From contig NZ_JALBCV010000008.1 in NCBI RefSeq assembly GCF_022602565.1, positions 98,180 through 162,179 of the forward strand: a stretch of DNA of 64,000 bases, read 5' to 3'. The translations under genes were made by a program, and so were the position numbers. The notes under the pieces are model-generated. The model worked only from the letters and a program-made list of their open reading frames with translations. It searched no databases and was not told the origin of the DNA. Below are positions 9,405-18,410 of the stretch, in pieces. How positions within the stretch are numbered: the stretch's first letter is position 1; each line of letters starts with the position of its first letter. This DNA is from Rosenbergiella metrosideri. Its GTDB lineage: Bacteria; Pseudomonadota; Gammaproteobacteria; Enterobacterales; Enterobacteriaceae.

Positions 9405-10205
9405 TTAGGGATGACTTGCTAGGTGGTATGTCGACATTATCGCGGTATAGTGACCGTTATTTTTCGTTGCGGTGAGCGCAGCCTGGATAGCACTGGCCAA
9501 TTGCGGATTGTTTTTAGCGACAAAAATACCCATGGGCAGAGGATAAAGCAGTGTTGTCGAGCTGATAACTAAGCGCCCACGACTCATTTTTACAATCTTC
9601 TGCGCGGCAGAATCGATTTCCAGTTGGACGTCGATATTTTTCGAGAGTAAAGCTTGCGAGACTTCCGGTACGGTGGGAAATTCCAAAATCTTAATCGGGG
9701 CCAATCCTTGCTTTTGACAATAATTCGCGGATTGCTGCGTTAGATCTTCATTCCAAGCATTACCTTGCTGCAAGCCAACAGTTAGCCCGCATAACTCATT
9801 TTCATTGGTAGGCTGATGTTGGCCCCCTTTCCAGCTAATAATAGAGGCACCAGAAAGCATATAAGGCACGGCCAAGGTACGTTGTTGGCGGGCGGGAGTA
9901 ATATACATTCCAGAGATGACCATATCGTATTTATGCCCCAGCCCAAAGATTAAACTGGTAAATTTAGTATCGATCAATTCGAGACGCACATTCATCTGTT
10001 TAGCGATCTGCTGCGCAATATCAGGGTCAATACCTATAATTTGACCATTCACATCAAATGACTCGAAGGGGGGATAGCTGGCTTCAATGCCAACTTTGAG
10101 GACACCCGGATTCAGTAAGGCTTGCGCTTGCACACGGGGTAACAGGGCCATTAAAACGGCTATCACACTGAGTAGTGACCGTGAAAATTTCTTAAGTATT
10201 GGCAT
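9405..10205 (-). CDS. Periplasmic solute-binding protein (amino-acid ABC family)
   Basis: A 266-residue family 3 extracellular solute-binding protein. A signal peptide ending near VQAQA (residue about 29) precedes the typical opening VLKVGIEASYPPFESF and a GIDPDIAQQIAK helix. ISGMYITPARQ is a usual ligand-cleft motif. It delivers ligand to the fused permease/ATPase downstream. The ATG at 10205 is supported by AGAGGG eight or so bases before it. The gene lies 195 bases after the ureohydrolase gene, in the same direction, which suggests a guanidino compound such as agmatine or guanidinobutyrate as ligand (inference). Two cysteines in the ligand half may form a disulphide. Confidence 0.9.
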   Translation of the reverse strand: MPILKKFSRSLLSVIAVLMALLPRVQAQALLNPGVLKVGIEASYPPFESFDVNGQIIGIDPDIAQQIAKQMNVRLELIDTKFTSLIFGLGHKYDMVISGMYITPARQQRTLAVPYMLSGASIISWKGGQHQPTNENELCGLTVGLQQGNAWNEDLTQQSANYCQKQGLAPIKILEFPTVPEVSQALLSKNIDVQLEIDSAAQKIVKMSRGRLVISSTTLLYPLPMGIFVAKNNPQLASAIQAALTATKNNGHYTAIMSTYHLASHP

Positions 10206-10400
10206 TATTCACCCTCTTTTCTATTATCGCTATTGGCTAAAAATCACCGCCCATTTTGACCGGAATTAATAGCGTCATCCTGATTAGTGAAAAATATGAC
10301 TGTCAGACTTTTAAAATAAATCATCCGTAATAAACGTTAGGATTAATTAATGATGCTGTTTATTTTCTGTATTGAACGCTTTATTTACGGTTCTCGCGTG

Positions 10401-11360
10401 TTATGCCTTATTGGGATATTTCACGCCGGGTAAGATACACAGCATTTCATAGAGGAGGTTGGCGGCTAATTGCGCGGTATTACCGCTGACATCGTAAGGC
10501 GGAGAAACTTCGACTAAATCCGCGCCGATAATATTAAGACCTCGGCAGCCACGGATAATTTCTAGTGCTTGAATCGAGGTGAGTCCACCGACCTCAGGTG
10601 TACCGGTGCCGGGTGCCCAAATTGGGTCTAGACTATCGATATCGTAACTGAGATAAACCGGACCGCTGCCCAGTTGTTGACGCACTTTCGTCATCAGCGG
10701 TGTTAGTGATTTATGCCAACACTGCTCAGCCTGTATCAGTCTGAATCCTTGATCGACCCCCCATTGGAAATCCTCTGCAGCATAGCCTTGGGCGCGTTGG
10801 CCAATCTGTACCACGCGTTTGAGATCGAGTAACCCTTCTTCCACCGCACGGCGGAACGTGGTCCCATGGGCGATTTTTTCGCCAAACATCTCATCATTGG
10901 TATCGGTATGCGCATCAACGTGAATCAACCCGACGGGGCCATGTTTTTTGACCAAGGCTCGCAATATTGGCAGGGTTAAGGTGTGATCACCGCCCAAGGT
11001 GAGAGGAATAAGCGGGTAAGCGTTTAAGGCGGTGTAATAGTCTTCAATGATATCGACTGACTTAAGTAAGCTGTAAGTATTGATCGGAACATCGCCAATA
11101 TCGGCCACAGAAAGTGAGTCAAACGGTGCTGCACCGGTTGCCATATTGTAGGGCCGAATCATTACGGATTCACTGCGGATATGGCGTGGGCCATATCGGG
11201 TGCCTGAGCGCTGTGAGGTGCCTATATCCAGAGGGATACCAATAAAGGCTGCGTCAAGACCTTGTAATACCTCGGTAAAGGGTAAGCGCATCATGGTCGC
11301 CCGGCCAGCAAAACGCGGCATCTCATTACCACTTTGTGGCTGGTTGAATTGGTTATCCAT
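10401..11360 (-). CDS. Ureohydrolase: agmatinase/guanidinobutyrase family
   Basis: A 319-residue member of the arginase/agmatinase superfamily, two-manganese enzymes that split urea from guanidino compounds. Metal-binding motifs are complete: LGGDHTLTLP, VDAHTDTND and YDIDSLDP. The N-terminus with GIPLDIGTSQRSGTRYGPRHIR is typical of agmatinase and guanidinobutyrase/guanidinopropionase types. The start ATG follows AAGAGGAATTTTT. It is the first gene of the leftward set with an amino-acid ABC importer and is divergent from a LysR gene. Agmatine, 4-guanidinobutyrate and 3-guanidinopropionate are the main candidate substrates; speB is not assigned because no speA partner is present. Confidence 0.9.
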   Translation of the reverse strand: MDNQFNQPQSGNEMPRFAGRATMMRLPFTEVLQGLDAAFIGIPLDIGTSQRSGTRYGPRHIRSESVMIRPYNMATGAAPFDSLSVADIGDVPINTYSLLKSVDIIEDYYTALNAYPLIPLTLGGDHTLTLPILRALVKKHGPVGLIHVDAHTDTNDEMFGEKIAHGTTFRRAVEEGLLDLKRVVQIGQRAQGYAAEDFQWGVDQGFRLIQAEQCWHKSLTPLMTKVRQQLGSGPVYLSYDIDSLDPIWAPGTGTPEVGGLTSIQALEIIRGCRGLNIIGADLVEVSPPYDVSGNTAQLAANLLYEMLCILPGVKYPNKA

Positions 11361-11472
11361 AAAAATTCCTCTTGGGTAAAGGTGAGCATTGACCTAAGAA
11401 ATATGCAAAATATTTTTCTAACGTTAAATCGTCTGCTATAAATACTTACTTCATCAAACAGTGAACTAATCA

Positions 11473-12384
11473 ATGATTCCATCGACCCCCCATTCACCGC
11501 CTAATCTGCGGCAATTACAGGTGTTTGAAACCGTTGCTCGATTAGAAAGTTATACGCTCGCACAACGCGAATTGGGTATTTCAGCCTCAGCGATCAGTAA
11601 CGCAATGTCGCAGCTTGAAGATCAACTCGGATTTAGTCTGTGCCAACGTGGGCGAGGGGGCTTTGCGCTAACGGAGAAGGGGCAGCTCTTTTTACAGCAG
11701 GCGTTACGGGTACTGGGTGAGTTAGAAGAGTTAGCGCGTCAATCGTCTTTGCTAAAAGGTGATCACAGCGGAACACTTTGTCTTTCTATCCTCGATTCAA
11801 TCGAAACGGAAACGGCCTTATCCTTACCGAAAGTTTTGCACAGTTTCTGCGATAAATTCCCCAATGTTCATATCAAATTAATTATTCGTACCCCTGAAGA
11901 GCAGCTGAATGGTGTGCTCAATAACCAAATTGATCTGGCGATAGGCAGTTACAGTGCGCGCGTTAACAATATTATCAGTGAGCCACTATACCGAGAGCAG
12001 CACTGGCTCTATTGCAGCGATCTCCATCCACTTTTTACCGCACGACGGTTAGATAAAGACCCTATCAGCCGATGTTCGTTGGTGACTCGAAGCTATTGGA
12101 ATAATAATGATTTACGGCGGCGAGGATTCTCGCAAGGCAGTGCGACGGTTGAATCAGTTGATGCACAGTTATTAATGATTTTGTCAGGGAAGTATATTGG
12201 TTACCTTCCCGAGCATTACGCATTGCCTTGGGTTCAACAACAACGATTACGCGTGCTGTTACCCAATGAGTTTGGCTTTCAATCCCCGTTCTCAGCTATT
12301 TGCAAACGAGGCCGAAGCCATAAGCCTTATTTGATGGAGTTACGGAATTTACTGAAAAGTCACACGGTATCCCAGCCGAAGTAA
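11473..12384 (+). CDS. LysR-family transcriptional regulator
   Basis: A 303-residue LysR-type regulator. The winged helix-turn-helix covers about residues 12-70 (RQLQVFETVARLESYTLAQ, then ISASAISNAMSQLEDQLG), followed by a periplasmic-binding-like effector domain from about residue 95. It is divergent from the ureohydrolase gene with 112 bases between the starts, the usual layout for a LysR protein that controls its neighbour in response to a substrate of the pathway. No convincing operator could be fixed by eye, although the gap is AT-rich. The ATG at 11473 has only a weak ribosome site. Confidence 0.9.
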   Translation: MIPSTPHSPPNLRQLQVFETVARLESYTLAQRELGISASAISNAMSQLEDQLGFSLCQRGRGGFALTEKGQLFLQQALRVLGELEELARQSSLLKGDHSGTLCLSILDSIETETALSLPKVLHSFCDKFPNVHIKLIIRTPEEQLNGVLNNQIDLAIGSYSARVNNIISEPLYREQHWLYCSDLHPLFTARRLDKDPISRCSLVTRSYWNNNDLRRRGFSQGSATVESVDAQLLMILSGKYIGYLPEHYALPWVQQQRLRVLLPNEFGFQSPFSAICKRGRSHKPYLMELRNLLKSHTVSQPK

Positions 12385-12420
12385 AGTGAGGGAAACATCT
12401 CGGCGAACAATAGAAAGCAA

Positions 12421-12455
12421 AAAGCCCGCTAAACTTGCGTTAAGCGGGCTTCTTT
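12421..12455. terminator. Bidirectional terminator between LysR gene and tRNA-Asn
   Basis: An inverted repeat with arms AGCCCGCT and AGCGGGCT, flanked by A-rich and T-rich runs, can end the rightward LysR transcript and the leftward tRNA transcript. Confidence 0.75.
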
Positions 12456-12459
12456 AATA

Positions 12460-12535
12460 TGGCTCCTCTGACTGGACTCGAACCAGTGACATACGGATTA
12501 ACAGTCCGCCGTTCTACCGACTGAACTACAGAGGA
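12460..12535 (-). tRNA. tRNA-Asn (anticodon GTT)
   Basis: The 76-base reverse-strand sequence starts TCCTCTGTAG, has D-loop TCAGTCGGTAGA, an anticodon loop CTGTTAA with GTT, T-arm GGTTCGAGTCC, and an encoded CCA end. It appears identical or nearly so to E. coli tRNA-Asn. E. coli keeps several such genes near yeeO and amn, matching this place. No integrated element abuts its 3' end here. Confidence 0.97.
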
Positions 12536-12668
12536 ATTGTCCTGAAGACGGGGCAGATAATAGCGTCTCCCCTCTGGCTTGTCAAAGCGGTTTTTAGCTT
12601 GCGGTGACTGACTGCTGATAAAAGAAGCAACAGGCAAGCGTTAGGCATAAAGAGCTAGGGTCGAAGAC

Positions 12669-12696
12669 TAGGGCACCTGACACTTCAGGTGCCCTA
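12669..12696. terminator. 11-bp perfect hairpin after the DMT transporter gene
   Basis: Perfect arms TAGGGCACCTG and CAGGTGCCCTA with a six-base loop lie five bases past the stop of the leftward EamA gene. There is no strong T run, so it may be a weak or Rho-assisted terminator. Confidence 0.55.
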
Positions 12697-12700
12697 AAGG

Positions 12701-13570
12701 CTAAGCGTGACGCGCCTGGGTACGGGCGGCACCGAGGTAATTAATCCCGACAGCTACCGCGATAAGTGCGCAACCGGCCAGTAAGCGTAATAACGGGACA
12801 TCACTGCCCCAAAACAGAAGGTTGATCACTAAACCAATAGGGACGTGAAGTTCGTTGAAGATTGCCAGAGCGGTGACACTGACTAGCGTGCTACCTTTCG
12901 CCAACCAAAGGCTACCTAAGGCGGTAGCGATTAATCCAAGGTAGACCAGTAATCCCCACTGTAACGGCGTTTGCGGGAGTTGATCGGTATGACCAAAGAA
13001 TCCAAACAGCAGTGCAGAGATCACTACCGCGCCCAAAAAAAAGTGACCGAATAGTTTGGTCATTGCTAAGTGTGGATGACGGGCCAGTAGCAAGCGGCGA
13101 CAAATCACTTGTCCTGCGGCGAAAGTGGCATTGGCCAACTGTAAAATCCAGAAGCCACGCCAAAAATCACCGGTTAAACCATGGTAGTGAATTACCATCC
13201 CCCCCGATACGGCGAAGGCGGCAGCCAATAAGGTCCAAGGGTTGAACTGACGATCCAGCGCGTTATTGATTAAGCCGATATAGAGCGGCGTTAACGTGGT
13301 GAACAGTAACATTTCCGGTACAGTTAATAGGCGAAAGCTTTGATAAGCCAATGCGTAGGTGATCCCAAATTGTAACGCCCCGCATAGCCATAGTCCGGCA
13401 ATTAATTTTGCCGGGAGTCCGCGCCACGTCATCATTGGCACAAAGACTATTGCCGCGATCAGCGTTCGGATAAATACCGAGAAAAATCCATCAACATGAC
13501 CGGCAAGAATATGCCCGGTTAGGCTGAATGATGACCCCCATAGGAGGGTGACTGCTAACATATACCACAC
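12701..13570 (-). CDS. EamA/DMT-family transporter
   Basis: A 289-residue inner-membrane protein with about ten hydrophobic segments arranged as two EamA repeats (roughly 5-130 and 140-282), typical of drug/metabolite exporters related to RhaT and YdcZ-like carriers. The N-terminus carries the usual LLWGSSF motif, and a QFGITYALAYQSFRLL segment lies in the first repeat. The start is GTG at 13570, supported by AAAGG nine bases upstream; ATG three codons later is possible. It lies 63 bases downstream of an unknown membrane protein gene in the same direction. The substrate is not predictable. Confidence 0.85.
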   Translation of the reverse strand: MWYMLAVTLLWGSSFSLTGHILAGHVDGFFSVFIRTLIAAIVFVPMMTWRGLPAKLIAGLWLCGALQFGITYALAYQSFRLLTVPEMLLFTTLTPLYIGLINNALDRQFNPWTLLAAAFAVSGGMVIHYHGLTGDFWRGFWILQLANATFAAGQVICRRLLLARHPHLAMTKLFGHFFLGAVVISALLFGFFGHTDQLPQTPLQWGLLVYLGLIATALGSLWLAKGSTLVSVTALAIFNELHVPIGLVINLLFWGSDVPLLRLLAGCALIAVAVGINYLGAARTQARHA

Positions 13571-13633
13571 AATAATTAACCTTTACGAAATGAACACTGA
13601 CCTAACCCGTGAGAGGTGAAAGGCGATACGCGT

Positions 13634-14290
13634 TTAGGAAGCCTCAGTCTGCTGGTCTGGCACCGAGGTTTGTGAAGCCTTAAGTAACTGAATATCTAAC
13701 ATCACATAGACCATCGTACTGATAAACAGTGAAATCACACTGCCAATCACGCCGCTGGTGGTAAAGGTGAAAAAGTTATACAGCACCACCCAGGTCACAC
13801 AAACGAACAGCGCCAAGGCGCTCTGTAGGCCGGTATTAGAGTAATTTTGCGGCCCACAGTTTAAACCTTCAATAAATTGGCTAAGTTGTTGACCCGTGCG
13901 AGCCTCTAAGGCACCGATGGTTGTTTGCCAGCTGAGCTGCCGACGGTAGGCCCGACGGGTTGAGAAGAAAAACAGTACCGAGATAAAAAAGCCAGAGAAC
14001 GAGATGAGAACAGGGATTGACTCAATGGCGTAGCGTAAAGCGGTATGGCTAAAGTCTATCGGTGAGGTCGGTAAGGTGAGTGAGGCCCCCAGCATGATAT
14101 AGAGGAACATAAAGAGCACCATAAAGGCGCGGGTACGCTTATCCGCTAAGGCTTCCTCGTGACGCTGTTGCGCGCGCGCCGTAGTAAGTAGCGTAGTGAG
14201 CTGACGCGCACTCTGCTCATCCAAGGAGGCGTGGGAAACGATAAGGGTATCAATATTTGGCGTAGCAAGTGACTCGGTGTTGGTCGTCAT
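13634..14290 (-). CDS. Unknown four-helix membrane protein
   Basis: A 218-residue protein that I do not recognise. Residues 1-50 are hydrophilic and helix-prone (rich in Ala, Gln, Glu and Arg). Then come hydrophobic segments near 56-76, 88-110, 158-178 and 182-202, and a short polar tail. A polar stretch around 112-150 lies between the second and third segments and contains a basic FFSTRRAYRRQLSW run that should face the cytoplasm. This paired-hairpin layout resembles small membrane sensor or effector proteins, but no family is claimed. It precedes the EamA gene, so the two may be co-transcribed. ATG at 14290 has a weak AGG site. Confidence 0.7.
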   Translation of the reverse strand: MTTNTESLATPNIDTLIVSHASLDEQSARQLTTLLTTARAQQRHEEALADKRTRAFMVLFMFLYIMLGASLTLPTSPIDFSHTALRYAIESIPVLISFSGFFISVLFFFSTRRAYRRQLSWQTTIGALEARTGQQLSQFIEGLNCGPQNYSNTGLQSALALFVCVTWVVLYNFFTFTTSGVIGSVISLFISTMVYVMLDIQLLKASQTSVPDQQTEAS

Positions 14291-14382
14291 AGTGTTGAAT
14301 ACCTGTCATTAGGTGTGAACTGAATCGGCTCAGTGTATCACGTAGCGAGGTGGCTAAGTGCAGGGTAAACCCGTCATAGTAA

Positions 14383-14404
14383 GAGAGCAGCATTTACTGC
14401 TCTC
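14383..14404. terminator. Hairpin after shiA
   Basis: Arms GAGAGCAG and CTGCTCTC with a six-base loop lie just beyond the leftward shiA stop. There is only a weak T-rich tail. Confidence 0.45.
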
Positions 14405-14415
14405 CCCGTATGTTT

Positions 14416-15720
14416 TTAGGCCGCAGTGCGAGGGACTTTTTTGACGAAGCAGACGGTTAATACCGAAAGCAGACAGCCCAAGGTTAAATAGAGTGCAACG
14501 CCCTGCCAGCTACCTTGAGTTAAGGTGACCAGCCCTGCCGCGATAAAGGGTGTAAATCCGCCGCCGACCACGCTGGCGACTTGATAGCCAACGCCCGCAC
14601 CGCTGTAACGATAACTCGCCCCGAACATTTCGGTAAACATCGGCTGTTGTACGCAGACCACCATATCGTGAGCAAGATTTGCTAACAGCAGCGAAAATAG
14701 GATGATCGGCAGGGTAGCCCCCTGTTCGAGCGCCAAGAAAAAAGGCCATGCACTGACCGCGCCGATCACTGCACCAGTAACGTAAATACGTCTCCGACCA
14801 AATCGGTCCGCCAGCCAGGCGAAACAAGGAATGGTCAAGCAGCTGACGGCACCCACCATTAAGCCTATTGACAGGAATAACTCGCGAGGTAACCCAAGAT
14901 TTTGCGTAGAATAATTAAGCGCAAAAGTGGTGACGATATACATCGTCAGTAATTCACACAAGCGTAAGCCGATAATTAAGAAAAACGCGGCAGGGTGCCG
15001 CGTGAGCGCTTCAATCACCGGAAGCCGCGATTTTTTCTCAGTCGAGGCGGTAACCGGCGATTCGTCGAGGCCATTACGTAACCACAGCGTCACTGCAACG
15101 AGGATAACACTCAGCAGGAATGGCAGACGCCATCCCCAGCTAGCGAATTGACTTTCGCTGGTTACAGCACTCATTAGGCTAACGGAGCCAGTGGCCAATA
15201 GAAGGCCCACGCCATAGCCCATTTGTACGCCGCTGCTGTAGAACGCTTTGCGATGTTGCGGGGCATGTTCGACCGCTAATAATGCTGCGCCGCCCCATTC
15301 ACCGCCGACAGCAAAACCTTGTATCGCTCTCAACATGACAAGTAAGACTGGTGCCCACCAGCCTAGGGTATCAAAAGAGGGAAGCAGTCCAATCCCGGCG
15401 GTTGAGATCCCCATTAACCAGACGGTGATGATCAACATTTTCTTGTGACCTAGGCGATCACCAAAGTGGCCAAATACGATGCCCCCAAGAGGCCGAAACA
15501 GAAAGCCTACGCCGAAGGTGGCAAAGGCCACTAAGGTCCCCATCGCCGGACTGATAGCAGGGAAAAATTGATGGTTGAAGACTAAGGCAGCGGTTATGCC
15601 ATATAATAAGAAATCATACCAATCGACGACTGCTCCGGCGAAGCTTCCCCAAGCTGCGCGTTTAGCTTGAGAAGACGAGGGTGACTGGGCGGGTGTTGAA
15701 AGCTTGGTGTTTGCTTGCAT
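14416..15720 (-). CDS. shiA: Shikimate permease, MFS metabolite:H+ symporter family
   Basis: A 434-residue, twelve-helix major facilitator of the metabolite:H+ symporter subfamily. Long blocks match what I recall of E. coli ShiA: GSFAGAVVDWYDFLLYG at about 26-42, AIQGFAVGGEWGGAALL, SSGVQMGYGVGLLLATG and FTEMFGASYRYSGAGVGYQ. It should import shikimate with protons. The first 20 residues are Ser/Pro/Gln-rich and divergent. Position next to asn tRNA, amn and yeeO agrees with the E. coli locus. It is divergent from the small gene at 15901, with about 180 bases between. Confidence 0.92.
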   Translation of the reverse strand: MQANTKLSTPAQSPSSSQAKRAAWGSFAGAVVDWYDFLLYGITAALVFNHQFFPAISPAMGTLVAFATFGVGFLFRPLGGIVFGHFGDRLGHKKMLIITVWLMGISTAGIGLLPSFDTLGWWAPVLLVMLRAIQGFAVGGEWGGAALLAVEHAPQHRKAFYSSGVQMGYGVGLLLATGSVSLMSAVTSESQFASWGWRLPFLLSVILVAVTLWLRNGLDESPVTASTEKKSRLPVIEALTRHPAAFFLIIGLRLCELLTMYIVTTFALNYSTQNLGLPRELFLSIGLMVGAVSCLTIPCFAWLADRFGRRRIYVTGAVIGAVSAWPFFLALEQGATLPIILFSLLLANLAHDMVVCVQQPMFTEMFGASYRYSGAGVGYQVASVVGGGFTPFIAAGLVTLTQGSWQGVALYLTLGCLLSVLTVCFVKKVPRTAA

Positions 15721-15900
15721 AATTATATCTATTATCCACGACGACGCGTTTTTTATTGGCGGACAAATAATACTGAGTTCTCATTGAAAAACAATCGCCT
15801 GTTATCGGCTTTACGCACAGTTTTTGCTTGAAAATTGGCAGGATCTTGGGAATTGTGTAAAGCTAATTGAATGATTATCCGGACATTAACGAGGAAAGTT

Positions 15901-16176
15901 ATGCCGAGAATACGTCTCACCGTGACCCGCCTCTACGCCTTAAACGACGAGCGGATGGTGGCGAGTAAAGCCACTGCAAAGATTTATGTTGGGGACGAAT
16001 GCATCGCGACGGAAGCGATCTCCGGGTTAACCGAAACCCCGGTCTTTAAATATATCCACCATGCTTTTCCGGCGGGAAGACCGATTCGCGTGGAATGGGA
16101 TACGCCAGGTTTCGCCGACATGACGGCAGTCGAAGAGAATGACTGCCCGTGCTGTCAAGACAGTGCCATCATTTAA
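15901..16176 (+). CDS. Unknown 91-residue protein upstream of yedI
   Basis: I do not recognise this protein. ATG at 15901 is preferred over the upstream in-frame ATG (15871) because GAGGAAAG sits five to eight bases before it. The sequence is soluble and beta-rich, with a C-terminal [10 protein letters not shown] segment carrying three cysteines in CPCC, which could bind metal or form a disulphide. The gene ends 23 bases before the TTG start of yedI, in the same direction, so the two are probably co-transcribed. No signal peptide or membrane segment is visible. A role tied to YedI is guesswork. Confidence 0.7.
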   Translation: MPRIRLTVTRLYALNDERMVASKATAKIYVGDECIATEAISGLTETPVFKYIHHAFPAGRPIRVEWDTPGFADMTAVEENDCPCCQDSAII

Positions 16177-16199
16177 CGCTACTGATAAGGATACCTATT

Positions 16200-17153
16200 T
16201 TGGCCGGAACAAGTTTATTTGCGCTGTTGGATGATATCTCGACCCTCCTTGACGATGTCTCGGTAATGGGTAAGGTGGCAGCGAAGAAAACCGCTGGTGT
16301 GCTGGGGGATGATCTCTCACTGAATGCCCAACAAGTCAGTGGCGTGAAAGCGAATCGCGAACTGCCGGTCGTGTGGGGGGTGGCGAAAGGCTCGTTACTT
16401 AATAAAGTGATTTTAGTCCCAATGGCGCTGCTGATTTCTGCGTTTGCGCCTTGGTTAATCACGCCATTATTAATGTTAGGTGGGGCTTATCTCTGCTTTG
16501 AAGGCATTGAAAAAGTCCTCGATTGGATTTTTCCTGAAAAAGATAAAAAAAGCCCGGAAGCCCGACAAGCGCGGTTAGCCAAGTTAAGCCAAGAAGACGC
16601 AGCGAACTACGAGAAAGATAAAATTAAAGGGGCGGTACGGACCGATTTTATTTTATCGGCTGAAATCGTGACGCTGACGTTGGGCATTGTTTCTGAAGCA
16701 CCGCTACTGAATCAGATCGTTATTATGGCGGGGATCGCGCTATTGGTAACAGTCGGGGTATACGGGTTAGTGGGTATTATCGTCAAAATCGACGATGCAG
16801 GTTATTGGCTGGAAGCGCGTCAAAACGGCTTGGCGAGAGGCCTAGGGAAATTTTTATTGCTGTTGGCACCGAAGTTGATGAAATTTCTCTCTGTAGTCGG
16901 CACCCTAGCGATGTTTTTAGTCGGCGGTGGCATCGTCATCCACGGTTGGCCGTTACTGCACCATTGGATCGAGAAGATTACGCATGGCCTGACGCAGGCG
17001 CTCCCTTCAGCAATCAGCAGTATTGGTGAGAGCGTGATGACCAATCTCGCCAGCTTAGTGGTGGGAGCCCTATTGGGTGGCGTGGTGCTGATCGTGGTGA
17101 AAGCGGTGAGCAAACTGCTGGGCAAGAAACAGTCCGCAGAGCAGTCAAAATAA
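16200..17153 (+). CDS. yedI: Conserved inner-membrane protein YedI (DUF808)
   Basis: A 317-residue DUF808 membrane protein. Starting at TTG 16200 gives [19 protein letters not shown], matching the MAGSSLLTLLDDIATLLDD opening of E. coli YedI, and AAGGA lies eight bases upstream, so the longer in-frame version from 16149 is rejected. Conserved blocks include [32 protein letters not shown] and DFILSAEIV. Four or more hydrophobic segments follow. Its biochemical function is not known in any organism that I can recall. It follows the unknown 91-residue gene and precedes a gene-poor gap before fliR. Confidence 0.9.
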   Translation: MAGTSLFALLDDISTLLDDVSVMGKVAAKKTAGVLGDDLSLNAQQVSGVKANRELPVVWGVAKGSLLNKVILVPMALLISAFAPWLITPLLMLGGAYLCFEGIEKVLDWIFPEKDKKSPEARQARLAKLSQEDAANYEKDKIKGAVRTDFILSAEIVTLTLGIVSEAPLLNQIVIMAGIALLVTVGVYGLVGIIVKIDDAGYWLEARQNGLARGLGKFLLLLAPKLMKFLSVVGTLAMFLVGGGIVIHGWPLLHHWIEKITHGLTQALPSAISSIGESVMTNLASLVVGALLGGVVLIVVKAVSKLLGKKQSAEQSK

Positions 17154-17630
17154 GTCATCCCCAGCGTCTCCCCCTCGACGTGTTGTCTTGCAGGGGGATT
17201 CTTCCCCCCGAGAGTCGGTCATCATTTTTCTTCAGCCCATTTACCTACTTTATGCCTTTCATCTTCCCAGGCCTGCTATTCCTCACCGCGATGACTGAAC
17301 GACAGACTGGGTTCGCTGCTATTATCATAATATCTCTGAACCTCATACCGCTTTGGTGTATCAGCCACATTTTCAGGTTCCACCGAGCAGGGGGCAATAG
17401 AGTCTCACCTTTATAAAATGGCCATAACAAAACACCCGAGGTAAACATTCGTGGCTCTCGCTGAAATGTTTCCGACCCTGTAAAAAGAAGACCTGTTCGG
17501 GTCAATGAACAGCAGGTTCATTTAGTGACAACATGACTCCACGCGAAAGAAAAATTATTGTTTGACGGATTCAAGTCGGTGATGCCGACGTCTCTTCCTA
17601 CAGAGTGATCAACTCGACTTTGCCGTGACG
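17154..17630. other. Gene-free gap between yedI and fliR with hairpins
   Basis: No convincing gene is seen. A stem formed by TCCCCCT and AGGGGGA (17166-17196) is the likely yedI terminator. Further hairpins are CCTGTTC/GAACAG near 17493-17515 and GTCGG/CCGAC at 17575-17589. Short open frames on both strands lack ribosome sites and family resemblance. Confidence 0.5.
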
Positions 17631-18407
17631 CTAGCCGGCACTGAAGATTAGCAACAGTTGTTGACTCTGGTTAAGCAGCATAGCCTGAATGGTATTCAGT
17701 AGCAGTGGCATACTCTGGTAGAGGGATAAAATACCGATCAATAGGGTTAAGGGAAAGCCGATGACGAAGGCGGAAAACTGTGGTGTCATACGGTTGAGTA
17801 GCCCCAAGGCCAGGTTCACGGCCAGCAACATGAAAATTAGCGGGAGTGAAAGCTGTAGCGCTTGAGAGAATATGGCCCCGCCAAATTGCGCCAGACCGAC
17901 AAATCGCTCGGTTAATGGGGTTAGGCCATCGTAGGGTAATTGCTCGAACTTATCGGCGAGGTGCTCAATCATCCACAGAATACCATCGACACTGACAAAC
18001 AGCAGTAAGCTCATATAGGTCAGTAATCGAGAAATTACAGAAAGAGAGCTGTGGCTACCGCTATCAAAAAACGAGGCAAAAGAGAGGCCCATTTGCAGTG
18101 CAATGACCTCTCCGGCTAAGCGGATGGCAGCAAAGACACACTGCATACTGATTCCCAATGCCGCGCCGATTATGCATTGATTGATAATAAGCAATACACC
18201 CTGTGGGGAAAACAGCGCCACGAGGTGAGTGGCACTCGGTAGGGCAATCAACAGGCTGATGACCAAGGCGAGCGCCACGCGTAGGCGAAGGGTGATCGAT
18301 TTCTCTGACAGTAATGGCGCAACGCTAAAGAAGGCGATGATCCGACAAAAGGGCAGAAAAACCGAAGGTAAACGGTCTAACAACCCGAGTAGACTCAGCC
18401 ATTCCAT
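17631..18407 (-). CDS. fliR: Flagellar export gate protein FliR
   Basis: A 258-residue inner-membrane protein, usual length for FliR, which joins FliP and FliQ in the flagellar type III export gate. About six hydrophobic segments are visible. Family blocks include FCRIIAFFSVAPLL near residue 21 and FASFFDSGSHSSLSVISR in the middle, similar to the family FATFIDP-type region. ATG at 18407 begins three bases after the fliQ stop. It is the last gene of the leftward fliF-to-fliR operon. Confidence 0.95.
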   Translation of the reverse strand: MEWLSLLGLLDRLPSVFLPFCRIIAFFSVAPLLSEKSITLRLRVALALVISLLIALPSATHLVALFSPQGVLLIINQCIIGAALGISMQCVFAAIRLAGEVIALQMGLSFASFFDSGSHSSLSVISRLLTYMSLLLFVSVDGILWMIEHLADKFEQLPYDGLTPLTERFVGLAQFGGAIFSQALQLSLPLIFMLLAVNLALGLLNRMTPQFSAFVIGFPLTLLIGILSLYQSMPLLLNTIQAMLLNQSQQLLLIFSAG

Positions 18408-18410
18408 CGG

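Noticed and set aside
12440..12637. A 65-residue frame across tRNA-Asn
   Set aside because: It is a read-through of the tRNA sequence; such frames are a known false gene.
17180..17505. Two opposing small frames between yedI and fliR
   Set aside because: Neither has a ribosome site; the hairpins and stop spacing fit non-coding sequence.
17534..17566. A short MTPRERKII reading that recalls a LuxR-type helix-turn-helix opening
   Set aside because: It stops after ten codons and nothing after it continues the motif; chance is likely.
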